Positions 16,495-25,397 of a DNA stretch of 64,000 bases are shown here, piece by piece. Both the position numbers and the translations under genes were made by a program. Location of the stretch: the NCBI GenBank assembly GCA_035607415.1, contig DATNAQ010000024.1, forward strand, positions 1 to 64,000, in the 5' to 3' direction. Origin of the DNA: JAQBQH01 sp035607415 (GTDB lineage Bacteria; Myxococcota_A; Polyangia; Palsa-1104). Position 1 is the first letter of the stretch, and the number at the start of each line of letters is the position of its first letter. Under the pieces are notes generated by a model that saw only the letters and a program-made list of their open reading frames with translations, was not told the DNA's origin and did not search any database.

Positions 16495-18465
16495 CTACGC
16501 GGCCTTCGGCGTCGCCGACGCCTCGGCGCGCCGGCGGTCGAGCCACACCGGCAGGAGCACGAGCGCGAGCACCACGAGCTGCGTGCCGAGGCCCTCGAGC
16601 GTCGGATACAGCCCCAGCGACGGCAGCCCGCCCGCGGCGTTGCCGATCGGCGTCAGCGGCACGTAGCCGCCCTCCTGCAGCGCGCGCACGCCCTGTCCGA
16701 CGAGCGCGATGGCCAGCGCCGTCAGCAAGAGGCCCGACGCCACCATCACCGGCCGCGGATTGAGCCGCCGCCCCAGCTGCTGCATTCCGAATACGAGGGC
16801 GGCCAGGATCGCGCAGCCCGTCGCGCAGCCGGCCGCGATCGCCGCCGCGCGGCCCGGCGAGTCGAGCGTCAGCGCGCGGAAGAAGAGCACGATCTCGATC
16901 GCCTCGCGATACGCCGCCACGAACGCGACCAGGAGGAGCGGCCACGGGCGCGTCGACGACTCGGTCGTCTTCTTGCGCAGAAAATCGAGCCAGCGCTTCG
17001 ACTCGAGCTTGCCGAGCACGAAGTGGCTCACGAAGAGCAGCATCGACGCCGCCACCAGCGTGAGCACGCCCTCGGTCAGCTCGCGCCGCGCCCCGCCGAG
17101 CGCCGCGCCGACGGCAAACCAGGTCGCCGCGCCCGCGGGCAGCGCGAGCAGCCAACCACAATGAACGTAGGGCGCCGACTCCGGGTGCCCGCTCTTGCGC
17201 ACGAACGCGAGCAGCGCCGAAATCAGCAGCGCGATCTCGAACCCCTCGCGCAGCGCGATCGCCAGCGCCGCGAAGAACGGCACGCTGCGATCCTTGCGCG
17301 CGTGCTCCTCGGCGCCGTCGAGCAGCATGGTCGCGCGCGCCACGTCGCGGCGCACGGCGTCGGCGTCGACGCTGTTGCCCGCGGCGATGGTGCGGCGCAG
17401 CTGCAGGAAGGCCTCTTCGATGCGCGCGGTCGCCGCCGCGTCACGCGCGCGCAGCGACGCCTCGTGCGGCTCGACGCCCTCGAGGTACGCGGCGACGGCG
17501 AGCTCCTTGGCGCGCGGGCGATCGTTGGCGTTCGCCGCCACTTCGCCGAGCAGGCGCCGCGCCACCGCGAAGGTCCCGCCCGGCTCCTGCGCGAAGCTGG
17601 CGCGCACGCGCAGCCACGCGATCGCATCCTCGCGCGACGCCGCGTCGAGCGTCTTCAGCTCGTCGGCGAGCTGCGCGTCGGTCAGCCCGGCCAGCCGCGA
17701 CGCCGTCGGCGCCAACGGCACGTGCGCGTCGGTGAAGGCGCGCTCGCCGTGCGCAAGGTCGCGCCCGCGGTGGCGCAGCGAGGTCACGTAGAACGCCAGG
17801 CTCCAGCGGTCCGACGCCGGCAGCGTCTCGAACGAGGCCATCGCCGTGTTCGCGATCCCGAACGTCAGCGCGTGAAACGCCAGCGCCGGCTGGATGCGCG
17901 ACATGCGCTCCTCGTCGAGAAAGCTGACCGGCCGCGGGTTGAGCGTCTTGGCCTTGTCGGTCGCGGCGCGCCCGTCCTCGCCGTGGCACGGCGCGCAGGT
18001 CGACTTGAACAGCGCCATCGCCCGCGCCTCCGACGGCGGCGCCAGCGGCGCGAGCACCAGCCCGAAGTCGTCGATGAGCCGCTTGTGCACCACGCGGCAG
18101 TCGGCGGCCACCGTCGCCTCGGCCGCCTTGGCCTCGACGTCGGCGACCAGCTTGCCGACGTCGCCGTCGAGCGCGGCGCGCCCCGCCTCGTGACCGGCCA
18201 GCGGCTGCAGCGACGTCGCCACCGCGCGCGCCTCGGCGATGAGCCCGCGCTGCTCCTCGTACTCGGAAGCGACCAGGATCTTGCCGTCACGCACGGCGCC
18301 GGCGTAGTCGGCCGCGACGTAATCGGTGAGCGCCGCCAGCCGCTCGAGCGGCGTCGCGTGCTGCGCGCGCGCCACGCCCCCGCCGGCGACCACGATCGCC
18401 GCCAGCCCCAGCAGCCCCGCCCGCCCCGGCGCCCGACCGAAAATGAAATTGAATACCGTTTTCAA
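16495..18465 (-). CDS. Cytochrome c-FTR1 family iron permease fusion
   Basis: 656 residues. An N-terminal signal (cut near VARAQ) leads into a periplasmic part with a mono-haem site CAPCH (Cys157-Cys160-His161). The C-terminal 260 residues are an FTR1-type permease with about seven membrane helices and both REXXE iron motifs: REGFE near 406-410 and REAIE near 519. FTR1 transports Fe(III) coupled to ferrous oxidation; a fused cytochrome could take the electron. The only credible start is TTG at 18465, because the signal peptide begins there. A Fur-box-like palindrome covers this start. Confidence 0.88.
   Translation of the reverse strand: MKTVFNFIFGRAPGRAGLLGLAAIVVAGGGVARAQHATPLERLAALTDYVAADYAGAVRDGKILVASEYEEQRGLIAEARAVATSLQPLAGHEAGRAALDGDVGKLVADVEAKAAEATVAADCRVVHKRLIDDFGLVLAPLAPPSEARAMALFKSTCAPCHGEDGRAATDKAKTLNPRPVSFLDEERMSRIQPALAFHALTFGIANTAMASFETLPASDRWSLAFYVTSLRHRGRDLAHGERAFTDAHVPLAPTASRLAGLTDAQLADELKTLDAASREDAIAWLRVRASFAQEPGGTFAVARRLLGEVAANANDRPRAKELAVAAYLEGVEPHEASLRARDAAATARIEEAFLQLRRTIAAGNSVDADAVRRDVARATMLLDGAEEHARKDRSVPFFAALAIALREGFEIALLISALLAFVRKSGHPESAPYVHCGWLLALPAGAATWFAVGAALGGARRELTEGVLTLVAASMLLFVSHFVLGKLESKRWLDFLRKKTTESSTRPWPLLLVAFVAAYREAIEIVLFFRALTLDSPGRAAAIAAGCATGCAILAALVFGMQQLGRRLNPRPVMVASGLLLTALAIALVGQGVRALQEGGYVPLTPIGNAAGGLPSLGLYPTLEGLGTQLVVLALVLLPVWLDRRRAEASATPKAA
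18445..18463 (-). promoter_or_regulatory. Fur-box-like operator over the iron permease start
   Basis: Read on the minus strand, GAAAACGGTATTCAATTTC matches the 19-bp Fur consensus GATAATGATAATCATTATC at 13 of 19 positions. It is an AT-rich island in GC-rich DNA, next to a predicted transcription start and within 700 bases of a fur gene. The match is counted by eye; Fur control is inferred. Confidence 0.55.
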
Positions 18466-18474
18466 CTCTCGACC

Positions 18475-18503
18475 AATATGCTGAAACGGCGGCGCTCCGT
18501 CAA
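18475..18503 (-). promoter_or_regulatory. Sigma-70-type promoter of the iron permease
   Basis: On the minus strand, TTGACG (18498-18503) and CATATT (18475-18480) are separated by exactly 17 bases. The expected transcription start (about 18468) is 2-3 bases before the TTG codon at 18465, so the mRNA would be almost leaderless and the Fur-like box would block initiation. Confidence 0.5.
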
Positions 18504-18528
18504 GCCCTCGCTGCAGGCCCGGACGCGG

Positions 18529-18954
18529 CTATTCGGCGATGCTGGCGCCGGAGCCGCCCATTTCCCCCGGCAGATCCTTCATCTTCGGCAGCCCGTCGCG
18601 CATCGGCAGCACCGTCTCCTGATAGTGCACGTGCACGCCCGGCTTGAACGGCAGCGCCGGCAGCATCGCGGCGTAGATGTCGATCAGCTTCCAGTGCGGA
18701 TGCTCGTTCATCAGGTGCCCGCCGCACGCCTTGCAGAACTTGCGCTGGCTGCGCGGCGTCTTGGCGAACGTCCCCACCTGCTCCTGCCCGCGCGTGATGC
18801 GCACCGCGTCCGGCGCCCACAGCGTGAACGCGTTGACCGGCCCCGCCGACCACGTCCGGCAGTCACCGCAGTGGCAGTACCCCATCGCCTTCGGCTCGCC
18901 CTCGACGACGAACGCGACCTTCCCGCAGAAACAGCTGCCCTCGTACTGTGCCAT
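18529..18954 (-). CDS. GFA/CENP-V-family zinc protein
   Basis: 141 residues with the family's zinc ligands: CFCG at 8-11, CHCGDC near 27-32 and CKACGG near 74-79. Family members resemble glutathione-dependent formaldehyde-activating enzyme, but most are uncharacterised. It starts at an ATG at 18954. It lies between fur and the iron permease, on the same strand, with 63 bases to the permease and 166 to fur, so it probably has its own promoter. It is only distantly like the other GFA protein at 6843. Confidence 0.87.
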   Translation of the reverse strand: MAQYEGSCFCGKVAFVVEGEPKAMGYCHCGDCRTWSAGPVNAFTLWAPDAVRITRGQEQVGTFAKTPRSQRKFCKACGGHLMNEHPHWKLIDIYAAMLPALPFKPGVHVHYQETVLPMRDGLPKMKDLPGEMGGSGASIAE

Positions 18955-19120
18955 CGGACGCCCTCCCCGCCGCGAATCTACCGGCGCCCCCGTTCGATGT
19001 CGATGCGCGCGACAACGTCTCCTGGACGTCGGCGGAGGTCATGGTGATGACGTTGCCGTACCCGCTGTCGATCGCCGACGGCAGCTCGGCGTTCTGCCGC
19101 CGCTTGCGCGAAGCGCGTTT

Positions 19121-19645
19121 CTACGACGACTCGTTCGGGCAGTAGCCGTTCTTGACGCCGGCGGCCTTGGGACACATTCCATAGAGCTCGAGCTTGTGCC
19201 GCACCAGCTTGAAGCCGCCCAGCCGATCGGCCATCTCGTCCTGCAGCTGCTCGATGGTGTCGTTCTCGAACTCGAGGATCAGCCCGCAGCTCACGCAGAT
19301 CAGGTGGTCGTGATGCCCGTGCCCCTCGCTCATGACCTCGTAACGCGTCTGGCCATCCCCGAACTGGCGCGCCGCGGCGATGCCGGAGTCGGTCAGGAGC
19401 TTCATGGTGCGATAGACGGTGGCGTATCCCACCTTGGGCGAGCGCTTGCGCACCCGCGCCAGGAGGTCATCGATCGACATATGGCCACTCGAGCGGAGAA
19501 ACTGGTCCACGATGGCGTCGCGCTGGTTGGTCGACTTCAAACCGTGTTTGCGCGCATACTCTTCGAATCGCGCCCGAAGCTTCGCGATCTCCCCACTGTT
19601 CCCCGCGTGGCTCGCCACGGACTTATTCGGGATCGGGACACGCAC
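19121..19645 (-). CDS. Fur-family transcriptional regulator
   Basis: 174 residues. A winged helix (about 30-105, with TNQRDAIVDQFL and KVGYATVYRTMKLL) is followed by the metal-binding dimerisation domain. GHGHHDHLICVSCG holds the regulatory His cluster and the first CxxC zinc site. The second site is degenerate: the C-terminus has LYGMCPKAAG and YCPN instead of CxxC. Fur represses iron uptake genes when Fe(II) is present. A PerR or other sensor role cannot be excluded. A GACAC-5-GTGTC hairpin (19637-19651) overlaps its start. Confidence 0.9.
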   Translation of the reverse strand: MRVPIPNKSVASHAGNSGEIAKLRARFEEYARKHGLKSTNQRDAIVDQFLRSSGHMSIDDLLARVRKRSPKVGYATVYRTMKLLTDSGIAAARQFGDGQTRYEVMSEGHGHHDHLICVSCGLILEFENDTIEQLQDEMADRLGGFKLVRHKLELYGMCPKAAGVKNGYCPNESS

Positions 19646-19664
19646 CGTGTCAAGGGTTTTGCCG

Positions 19665-19694
19665 TTGACCGCCCGCCAGCGACGGCGCTATGTA
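19665..19694 (+). promoter_or_regulatory. Sigma-70-type promoter of xseB
   Basis: TTGACC (19665-19670) and TATGTA (19689-19694) are spaced 18 bases. The expected start at about 19701 coincides with the TTG/ATG start codons of xseB, so the transcript would be leaderless. Confidence 0.45.
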
Positions 19695-19702
19695 CGTAAT
19701 TG

Positions 19703-19969
19703 ATGTCGGCCGGCGACGGAGAAAGCAGCTTCGATCAGGTGCTCGCGCAGCTGCGCGGCATCGTCGAGCGTCTCGAGGGCGGCAACCTGTCGCTCGAGCA
19801 GTCGCTGGCTGCGTTCGAGGAGGGCGTGCGGCTCTCGCGCGCGGGGGCGCGCATTCTCGACGCGGCCGAGCAGCGCGTCGAGATCCTGCTCAAGGATGAC
19901 GGTGGTGCCGAGCGAGCGGTTCCGTTCGGCAGTGGCGGCGGCGGCGGGGATCCTGGTGGCGGGCGCTGA
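19703..19969 (+). CDS. xseB: Exodeoxyribonuclease VII small subunit
   Basis: About 88 residues, with the conserved helical-hairpin text FDQVLAQLRGIVERLEGGNL, SLEQSLAAFEEGVRLSR and EQRVEILLKDD. Several XseB chains bind one XseA and make an enzyme that cuts single-stranded DNA to oligonucleotides. xseA is not in the window. ATG at 19703 is preferred, with TTG three bases upstream possible. A Gly-rich tail extends past the usual end, over the region where the next gene begins. Confidence 0.9.
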   Translation: MSAGDGESSFDQVLAQLRGIVERLEGGNLSLEQSLAAFEEGVRLSRAGARILDAAEQRVEILLKDDGGAERAVPFGSGGGGGDPGGGR

Positions 19970-20351
19970 GCACAACTCCGACGGCACCGGCCGAAAAGTC
20001 GTCATCGTCGACGACGACCGCGCGATGCGCGACCAGCTGCAACAGATCCTCGAAGGCTCGGGGTGGCGCGTGGCGCAGGCGCCGAGCGGATTGCGACTGT
20101 TGTCGCTTCTCGAGGTCGACCGCCCGGACGTGATCCTGCTCGACGTCGCCATGTCGTGGATCAACGGCTTCGAGCTGTGCCGCGCCATGAAGGCGAACTC
20201 CAACTACCAGAACATCCCAGTGGTCTTCATCAGCGGCCGCTCGGCGCCGTCGGACATCGAGACCGGGATGAGCTGTGGGGCCGCCGATTACTTCGTCAAA
20301 CCCATTGACACTCGCCGACTTCTAGAGCGGTTGCGCGAGCTTTCCTCGTAA
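19956..20351 (+). CDS. Stand-alone response regulator receiver
   Basis: A single receiver domain without an output domain. The acidic pair VDDDRAM, the phosphorylation site VILLDVAMSW, the switch residue in VVFISGRS and the Lys in YFVKPID are all present. I chose the GTG at 19956, which overlaps xseB by 14 bases and has a purine-rich GCGGGGA upstream. GTG at 19932 or ATG at 19896 would add non-conserved residues. It is followed after 15 bases by the FHA-diguanylate cyclase and may feed phosphorelay signals to it or to another partner. Confidence 0.85.
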   Translation: MAGAEHNSDGTGRKVVIVDDDRAMRDQLQQILEGSGWRVAQAPSGLRLLSLLEVDRPDVILLDVAMSWINGFELCRAMKANSNYQNIPVVFISGRSAPSDIETGMSCGAADYFVKPIDTRRLLERLRELSS

Positions 20352-20366
20352 TGTTAGGATCTCCGG

Positions 20367-21287
20367 GTGGCGCTCGACTGGGATGACGAGACCAAGATCT
20401 CGGAAAAGGACGAGCTGAATCGTCCGACGCCCAAGGACCGTGATCGCGCCTACCTCATCGTTCTCGCAGGCTCTTCGGTCGGCGAGATGTACAAGATCAC
20501 CGCCGAATCGACCGTGATCGGACGCGGCCAGCAGGCCGACATCCAGGTCATCGACGAGGGCATCTCGCGCCGGCACGCGGAAATTATGCACGTGGGCGGC
20601 GAGATCGTGATCCGCGACCTCGGATCGACCAATGGCACGTATTGCAACGGCGATCGCATCAGCGAGCATCACCTCACCGACGGCGACAAGATCCAGGTCG
20701 GCTCCACGACCATCCTCAAGTTCACGTTCCACGATTCGCTCGACGAGAGCTTCCAGCGTCAGATGTACGAGTCGGCGCTGCGCGACGGGCTCACCAAGAT
20801 TTTCAATAAGAAATATTTTCTCGACCGTCTCGAGAGCGAGTTCGCGTACGCGGTCCGACACAGAACACCGCTCTCGCTCGTGATGTTCGACATCGACCAC
20901 TTCAAGCGCATCAACGACACGCACGGCCACCTCGCCGGCGACTACGCGCTGTCGACGCTGGCCAAGGTCGTGAGCGACACGATCCGCCAGGAGGACGTGT
21001 TCGCGCGCTACGGCGGCGAGGAGTTCGCGGTGATCTGCCGCGGCATCGACCTCACCGGCGCGGTCGCGTTCGGCGAGCGCATCCGTCGCTGCGTCGACGC
21101 GCAGGCGTTCATCTACAACGGCGTCGACATCAAGGTCACGGTGTCGGTGGGCGTGGCGGCGGTGCCCGAGGTCGGCATGAAGGAGCCGCAGGAGCTCATC
21201 GGCGCCGCCGACGACGCGCTCTATCAGGCCAAGCGCCAGGGGCGCAACCGCGTCGTCAGCGGCAACGTCGAAGCCAAGGCTCGCTGA
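20367..21287 (+). CDS. FHA-GGDEF diguanylate cyclase
   Basis: 306 residues from a GTG start. The N-terminal FHA domain (about 28-120) has GRGQQADIQV, SRRHAE and GSTNGT, the phosphothreonine-binding core. The C-terminal GGDEF domain has an active-type GGEEF (216-220), the metal site FDIDHFKRIND, and an RxxD inhibition site (207-210) five residues upstream. It should make cyclic di-GMP and be product-inhibited. An FHA-GGDEF layout is known from DgcB of Bdellovibrio. The FHA domain links it to kinase signalling. A receiver gene lies just upstream. Confidence 0.94.
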   Translation: MALDWDDETKISEKDELNRPTPKDRDRAYLIVLAGSSVGEMYKITAESTVIGRGQQADIQVIDEGISRRHAEIMHVGGEIVIRDLGSTNGTYCNGDRISEHHLTDGDKIQVGSTTILKFTFHDSLDESFQRQMYESALRDGLTKIFNKKYFLDRLESEFAYAVRHRTPLSLVMFDIDHFKRINDTHGHLAGDYALSTLAKVVSDTIRQEDVFARYGGEEFAVICRGIDLTGAVAFGERIRRCVDAQAFIYNGVDIKVTVSVGVAAVPEVGMKEPQELIGAADDALYQAKRQGRNRVVSGNVEAKAR

Positions 21288-21300
21288 GCGAGCGCCGGCG

Positions 21301-21789
21301 CTAGCGCTGCGCCGACGAGGTGCGCACCTCGTCGAGCAGACGCAGCGCCGAGCCGAGCTGCTGCTGTCCTTCGAAGCGGCCGCGCAATCCGCCGTCGCGG
21401 TCGACGATGAAGATGTCGACGTGCTGCCGGGGATGCGCGCCGACGCGGCGGCCGAGCGTGCTGGTCTCGTCGCACAGGTGCTGCACGCGCCCGTCGGCTT
21501 CGGCGACCTTGCGACGCGCGTAGCCGTGCACGAAGCCGGGGATGCCGGTGAAGTCGACGACCGAGACGACCTTCACGTCGCCGCGCGTGCCGAGCGCGCC
21601 GTTGACCCGCGCGCCTTCGTCCTGCGTGTAGCGCGACACGAAGGTCACGGCCACCACGTTGCCGCGCAGCGACGACAGATCGAAGTGGTGGCCGTGCGCG
21701 TCGGCCGCTTGCAGGGCGAACACCGGACCCTGCGCCTGCGCCGTGAACGACGCGCCGAGCAGCAGCAGGATGGTCATCACCGAGCGCAC
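21301..21789 (-). CDS. Exported redoxin-fold protein lacking the CxxC
   Basis: 162 residues with a signal peptide (cut near TAQAQ). The thioredoxin-like fold of the SCO1/AhpC-TSA type is suggested by FALQAADAHGHHFDLSSLRG, VVAVTFVSRY and VDIFIVDRDGGLRGRFEG. The usual redox CxxxC after the TFV strand is replaced by SRYTQDEGA, and the only mature Cys is in HLCDE. It is therefore unlikely to be a normal thiol reductase; a chaperone or binding role is possible. It converges with the cyclase gene 13 bases away. Confidence 0.72.
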   Translation of the reverse strand: MRSVMTILLLLGASFTAQAQGPVFALQAADAHGHHFDLSSLRGNVVAVTFVSRYTQDEGARVNGALGTRGDVKVVSVVDFTGIPGFVHGYARRKVAEADGRVQHLCDETSTLGRRVGAHPRQHVDIFIVDRDGGLRGRFEGQQQLGSALRLLDEVRTSSAQR

Positions 21790-21855
21790 GCGAAGACAAA
21801 CAGCAAGCGTCGTTCCAATTGCCGCGCCGGCGTGCGGCTGCTAGCCTCAGCGACG

Positions 21856-24153
21856 ATGCGCCTCTGCCTCGCCGTCGTGCTCGTGCCTGCAGTCGCGCTG
21901 GCGAGCGAGCCGCGGCCGGTCACCTTCGATCCCACCGCCGAAGCGCCCTACTTCTCCACGGGGCCCGCGGCGGCCGCCGCCGCCGACCTGCGCCTGGAAG
22001 ATTGGAACGGCGCAGCGACGGGATTCGCCACCTATCTGAAGACGCACGCGCACGCCAGGGACGCCAAGCAGGCGATGTTCCTCCAAGCGTACGCCGAGCT
22101 GAAAGCGGGCAAGCTCAACGACGCGGCGACGCACTTCGATGGATTGGTCAAAGCCTATCCGCTGCTCGTCGACTACGAGCGGGTGTTCGCCGCACGCGCA
22201 CATCTTGCCGCTGGGAGGGCAACGCTTGCCCTCGATCGCGTCAAACGAGTTCCACCCGAGAGCGCGCTCGATGGCGAGGCGCGCTTCCTGCGCGGGGAGG
22301 CCGAGCGGGCGGCCGGCCACACCGCCGAGGCCGCCGCGGGGTATCGCTCGTACCTCGAGGGCTATCCGACGGGCTGGCGCGCTCCCGAGGCGCGCTTCCG
22401 CCTGGCCGAGGCCCTCGACGCGCTCGGCCAGGGCGAGGCGGCGCGCACCGAGTGGCGCACGCTGTACCTCGACGACCCGACCGATACGTGGGGCAGGCAG
22501 GCGGCGGCGCATCTCGGGGCGGCGCCGACGTTCACCGCGCCGGAGATCGCCCGCCGCGCGATGGCGCTGTTCGACGCCATGCAGAACGCAGCCAGCGAGA
22601 CCGAGTGGAAGCGCGTGCTCGGCCTGCCCGGGCTCGACGACAAGCTGACCTGCGTGGCCATGTTCCACGGCGCGCAGAGCGTGTTCAAGGCGCGGCAGCG
22701 CTGGCGCGCGGCGCCGCTGTTCGATGCTGCCGTCGAGGCGTGCACCAAGGCGAAGGACGAGGACCTCCTCGTCAAGTCGCTGTACCAGGGCGCGCGCAGC
22801 TGGGGGCAGAAGGGTCTCGACGATCTCCCGTCGACGCAGAAGGCGGCGGCGATGTTCGAGAAGGTGTGGCGCGAGCATCCGCAACACAGCTACGCCGACG
22901 ACGCGCGCATCCGCGAGGCCGAGCTCTACGACGGGCTGAAGGACGAAGCGAAGTCGAACGAGCTCCTCGTCGGGCTGCCGGTGGCGTTCGCCGCGGGCGA
23001 TCAGAAGGGCGAGGCGTTGTGGCGGCTCGCGTTCCACGCCTGGCGCAAGGGCGACACCGCCGGCGCCGGGCGCTTCCTCGAGCAGGAGCTGACGCTGCTT
23101 CCGCGCGAGGACGGCTGGTGGGAGGCGGGGCGCACGCTCTACTGGCTCGGCCGCGTCGCCGATCGCAAGGGCGATCCGTCGGCGGCGGCCGATCTGTACG
23201 CGCGGTCGGCGCGCGAGTATCCGCTCTCGTATTACGCGCTGCAGTCGCTCAACCGGTTGCACGAGAAGTGGCCCGATCGCGCCGACAAGCTGATCGCCGA
23301 GCTCAAGCGCTCGCCGGCGGGCGACGACGACGCGTGGCGCTTCAAGGCGCGCTCGCTCTACGGCGAGCCGGCGTTCAAGCGCGGCGTCGAGCTGGCGCGG
23401 CTCGGCCTCGGCGCCGAGGCCAAGCGCGAGCTGGCGCTCGCCGGGATCGAGGTGCCCAAGAAGCGCGGCGCGCTCACGCCCGATCCGGAGCGCGAGGAGC
23501 TCCTGTGGCTGGCGGCGGTGCTCTACGATCGCGCGGGCGAGTACGCGATCTCGCACTTCATCCCGCGCTATCTGCTGACGTCGTACGACCGCGAGTGGCC
23601 GACCGGCGCGAACCGCAAGCGCTGGCTCCTCAGCTACCCGCGCGGCTATCGCGATCTCATCGAGAAGCACGCCGCGCTCAACGGACAGCCGGCGTCGCTG
23701 GAGCTGGCGATCGTGCGCGAGGAGTCGGGCTTCGATCCGCTGATGGAGTCGTTCGCCAACGCCATCGGTCTGACGCAGCTGACGGGACCGCCGGCGGCGC
23801 GCTTCGCCCAGGGGCTGCCGCACGACGCCAAGGCGCTGCGCGATCCGGCGATCAACGTGACCATCGGCGCGCGCGAGCTCGGCCAGCTGTGGGGCGCGTA
23901 CGCGGGCGCGGCGGCGCTCGCCATCGCCGGCTACAACGCGGGCGAAGGCGCGGTGAACAAGTGGATGCGCGATCCCGAGCGCGCGGGCATGACGCTCGAC
24001 GAGTTCGTGGAGGCCATCCCGTACGACGAGACGCGCGGCTACACCAAGCGCGTGCTCGCCAGCTTCTTCGCGTACAGCTGGCTCTACGACGGCAACGGCA
24101 CGGTCCCGCCGCTGCCGCTGCCGATGCCGCCTCCGCCGGCGAAGCACCGCTAG
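21856..24153 (+). CDS. Soluble lytic murein transglycosylase (GH23)
   Basis: 765 residues from the ATG at 21856, which starts a signal peptide (cut near ALASE). The long N-terminal part is a superhelix of TPR-like helical pairs (30-600). The C-terminal Slt domain has the catalytic Glu623 in REESGFDP, then ANAIGLTQL, and the AGYNAGEGAVNKW motif near 695-707. It cleaves peptidoglycan between MurNAc and GlcNAc to give anhydro ends, as in Slt70. A Pro-rich tail ends the protein. It converges with dnaJ. Confidence 0.93.
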   Translation: MRLCLAVVLVPAVALASEPRPVTFDPTAEAPYFSTGPAAAAAADLRLEDWNGAATGFATYLKTHAHARDAKQAMFLQAYAELKAGKLNDAATHFDGLVKAYPLLVDYERVFAARAHLAAGRATLALDRVKRVPPESALDGEARFLRGEAERAAGHTAEAAAGYRSYLEGYPTGWRAPEARFRLAEALDALGQGEAARTEWRTLYLDDPTDTWGRQAAAHLGAAPTFTAPEIARRAMALFDAMQNAASETEWKRVLGLPGLDDKLTCVAMFHGAQSVFKARQRWRAAPLFDAAVEACTKAKDEDLLVKSLYQGARSWGQKGLDDLPSTQKAAAMFEKVWREHPQHSYADDARIREAELYDGLKDEAKSNELLVGLPVAFAAGDQKGEALWRLAFHAWRKGDTAGAGRFLEQELTLLPREDGWWEAGRTLYWLGRVADRKGDPSAAADLYARSAREYPLSYYALQSLNRLHEKWPDRADKLIAELKRSPAGDDDAWRFKARSLYGEPAFKRGVELARLGLGAEAKRELALAGIEVPKKRGALTPDPEREELLWLAAVLYDRAGEYAISHFIPRYLLTSYDREWPTGANRKRWLLSYPRGYRDLIEKHAALNGQPASLELAIVREESGFDPLMESFANAIGLTQLTGPPAARFAQGLPHDAKALRDPAINVTIGARELGQLWGAYAGAAALAIAGYNAGEGAVNKWMRDPERAGMTLDEFVEAIPYDETRGYTKRVLASFFAYSWLYDGNGTVPPLPLPMPPPPAKHR

Positions 24154-24178
24154 CCGTCGCGCGCGCGCTACTTCCGGC

Positions 24179-25327
24179 TCAGCGCTTCTTCTTCTTGCGG
24201 CGGAAGAAGCCGAACTTGCCCTCTTCCTCTTCCGCCTCGGCGCGCGCCGCCGTCTCGGCCGGCTCGAGCATCGCGCCCAGCTGCTCGACGAGCGCGCGCT
24301 GCTCCGCGTTCAGCTTCTTCGGCACCGACACCGTCAGCCGCACCGCGAGGTCGCCGACGCCGCGGCCATGCACGTTGGGCATGCCGCGCCCGCGCAGCAC
24401 CTTGATCGTCCCCGGCTGCGTGCCCGCTCCGACGTCGAGCGCGATCGGATCCTCGAGCGTCGGCACCATCACGCGCGCGCCGAGCGCCGCCTGCGCGAAC
24501 GTCAGCGGCACCTCGGTGTAGAGGTCGTCGCCGTCGCGCTCGAACTGTTCGTCCTGCTCGACGTGAAACGTGACGTACAAGTGCCCGGGCGGCCCGCCGT
24601 TCGGCCCGGCCATGCCCTTGCCCGGCACGCGCAGCGTCTGGCCGTCGTCGATGCCCGCCGGCACGTTGACCACGACGCTCTCCTTGCGCCGCTCGACGCC
24701 GCCGCCCTTGCACTCGCCGCACTTGTCCTTGACCACCCGGCCGCGCCCACGGCACGTCGGGCAGGTCGTCGCGATCATGAAGATGCCCTGCGAGTGCGCG
24801 ACCTGGCCGCGCCCGCCGCACGTCCCGCACGGCGCCGGCTGCGAGCCGGGCTTGCCGCCCGAGCCGCCGCATTTTTCGCAGTGCACGAGGCGCGTCAGCT
24901 CGAGCGGCTTCTGACAGCCGGCCGCCGCCTCGCGCAGCGTGATCGTGAGCTGCTCCTGCAGATCTTCGCCCGCCTCGACGCGCGGGCCGCGCTGGCGGCC
25001 ACCGCCGCCGAAGCCGCCGAACCCGCCGCCGAAGAAGTCGGCGAACTGCGACAGGATGTCTTCGATGCCCGAGAAACCGCCGCCGAAGCCCGCGCCGCGC
25101 GGCCCGGAGTGCCCGTACTGATCGTAGAGCTCGCGCTTCTGCGGATCGGACAGGACCTGGTAGGCCTCGGCGAGCTCCTTGAAGCGCTCCTCCGCGGTGT
25201 GGTCGCCGGGGTGATGGTCGGGATGGCAATCCATCGCCAACCGGCGGTAAGCCTTCTTGATTTCGACGGCCTCCGCACCCCGCTGCAGGCCCAAAACCTC
25301 GTAATAATCGCGCTTTTCAACCTGCAT
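24179..25327 (-). CDS. dnaJ: Chaperone protein DnaJ
   Basis: 382 residues. The J domain (1-70) has the HPD motif (CHPDHHPGD) that stimulates DnaK ATPase. A Gly/Phe-rich region (75-110) follows. The four zinc repeats are CEKCGGSG, CGTCGGRG, CPTCRGRG and CGECKGGG. Then come the substrate-binding beta domains and a basic tail ending RRKKKKR, which is unusual. Cytosolic Hsp40 that hands clients to DnaK. No dnaK or grpE is in the window. Confidence 0.96.
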   Translation of the reverse strand: MQVEKRDYYEVLGLQRGAEAVEIKKAYRRLAMDCHPDHHPGDHTAEERFKELAEAYQVLSDPQKRELYDQYGHSGPRGAGFGGGFSGIEDILSQFADFFGGGFGGFGGGGRQRGPRVEAGEDLQEQLTITLREAAAGCQKPLELTRLVHCEKCGGSGGKPGSQPAPCGTCGGRGQVAHSQGIFMIATTCPTCRGRGRVVKDKCGECKGGGVERRKESVVVNVPAGIDDGQTLRVPGKGMAGPNGGPPGHLYVTFHVEQDEQFERDGDDLYTEVPLTFAQAALGARVMVPTLEDPIALDVGAGTQPGTIKVLRGRGMPNVHGRGVGDLAVRLTVSVPKKLNAEQRALVEQLGAMLEPAETAARAEAEEEEGKFGFFRRKKKKR

Positions 25328-25397
25328 AAGAGCTCGGGTCTCAAGCTAATCTCGGTCGTCGCGTGCGTCAAGAAGAGGTCTGGGCTACGATGCGCCC

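Noticed and set aside
18948..19145. Possible 65-residue plus-strand protein between the GFA gene and fur
   Set aside because: No ribosome-binding site, no recognised motif, and it overlaps the ends of both neighbours. The opposite frame here is equally open.
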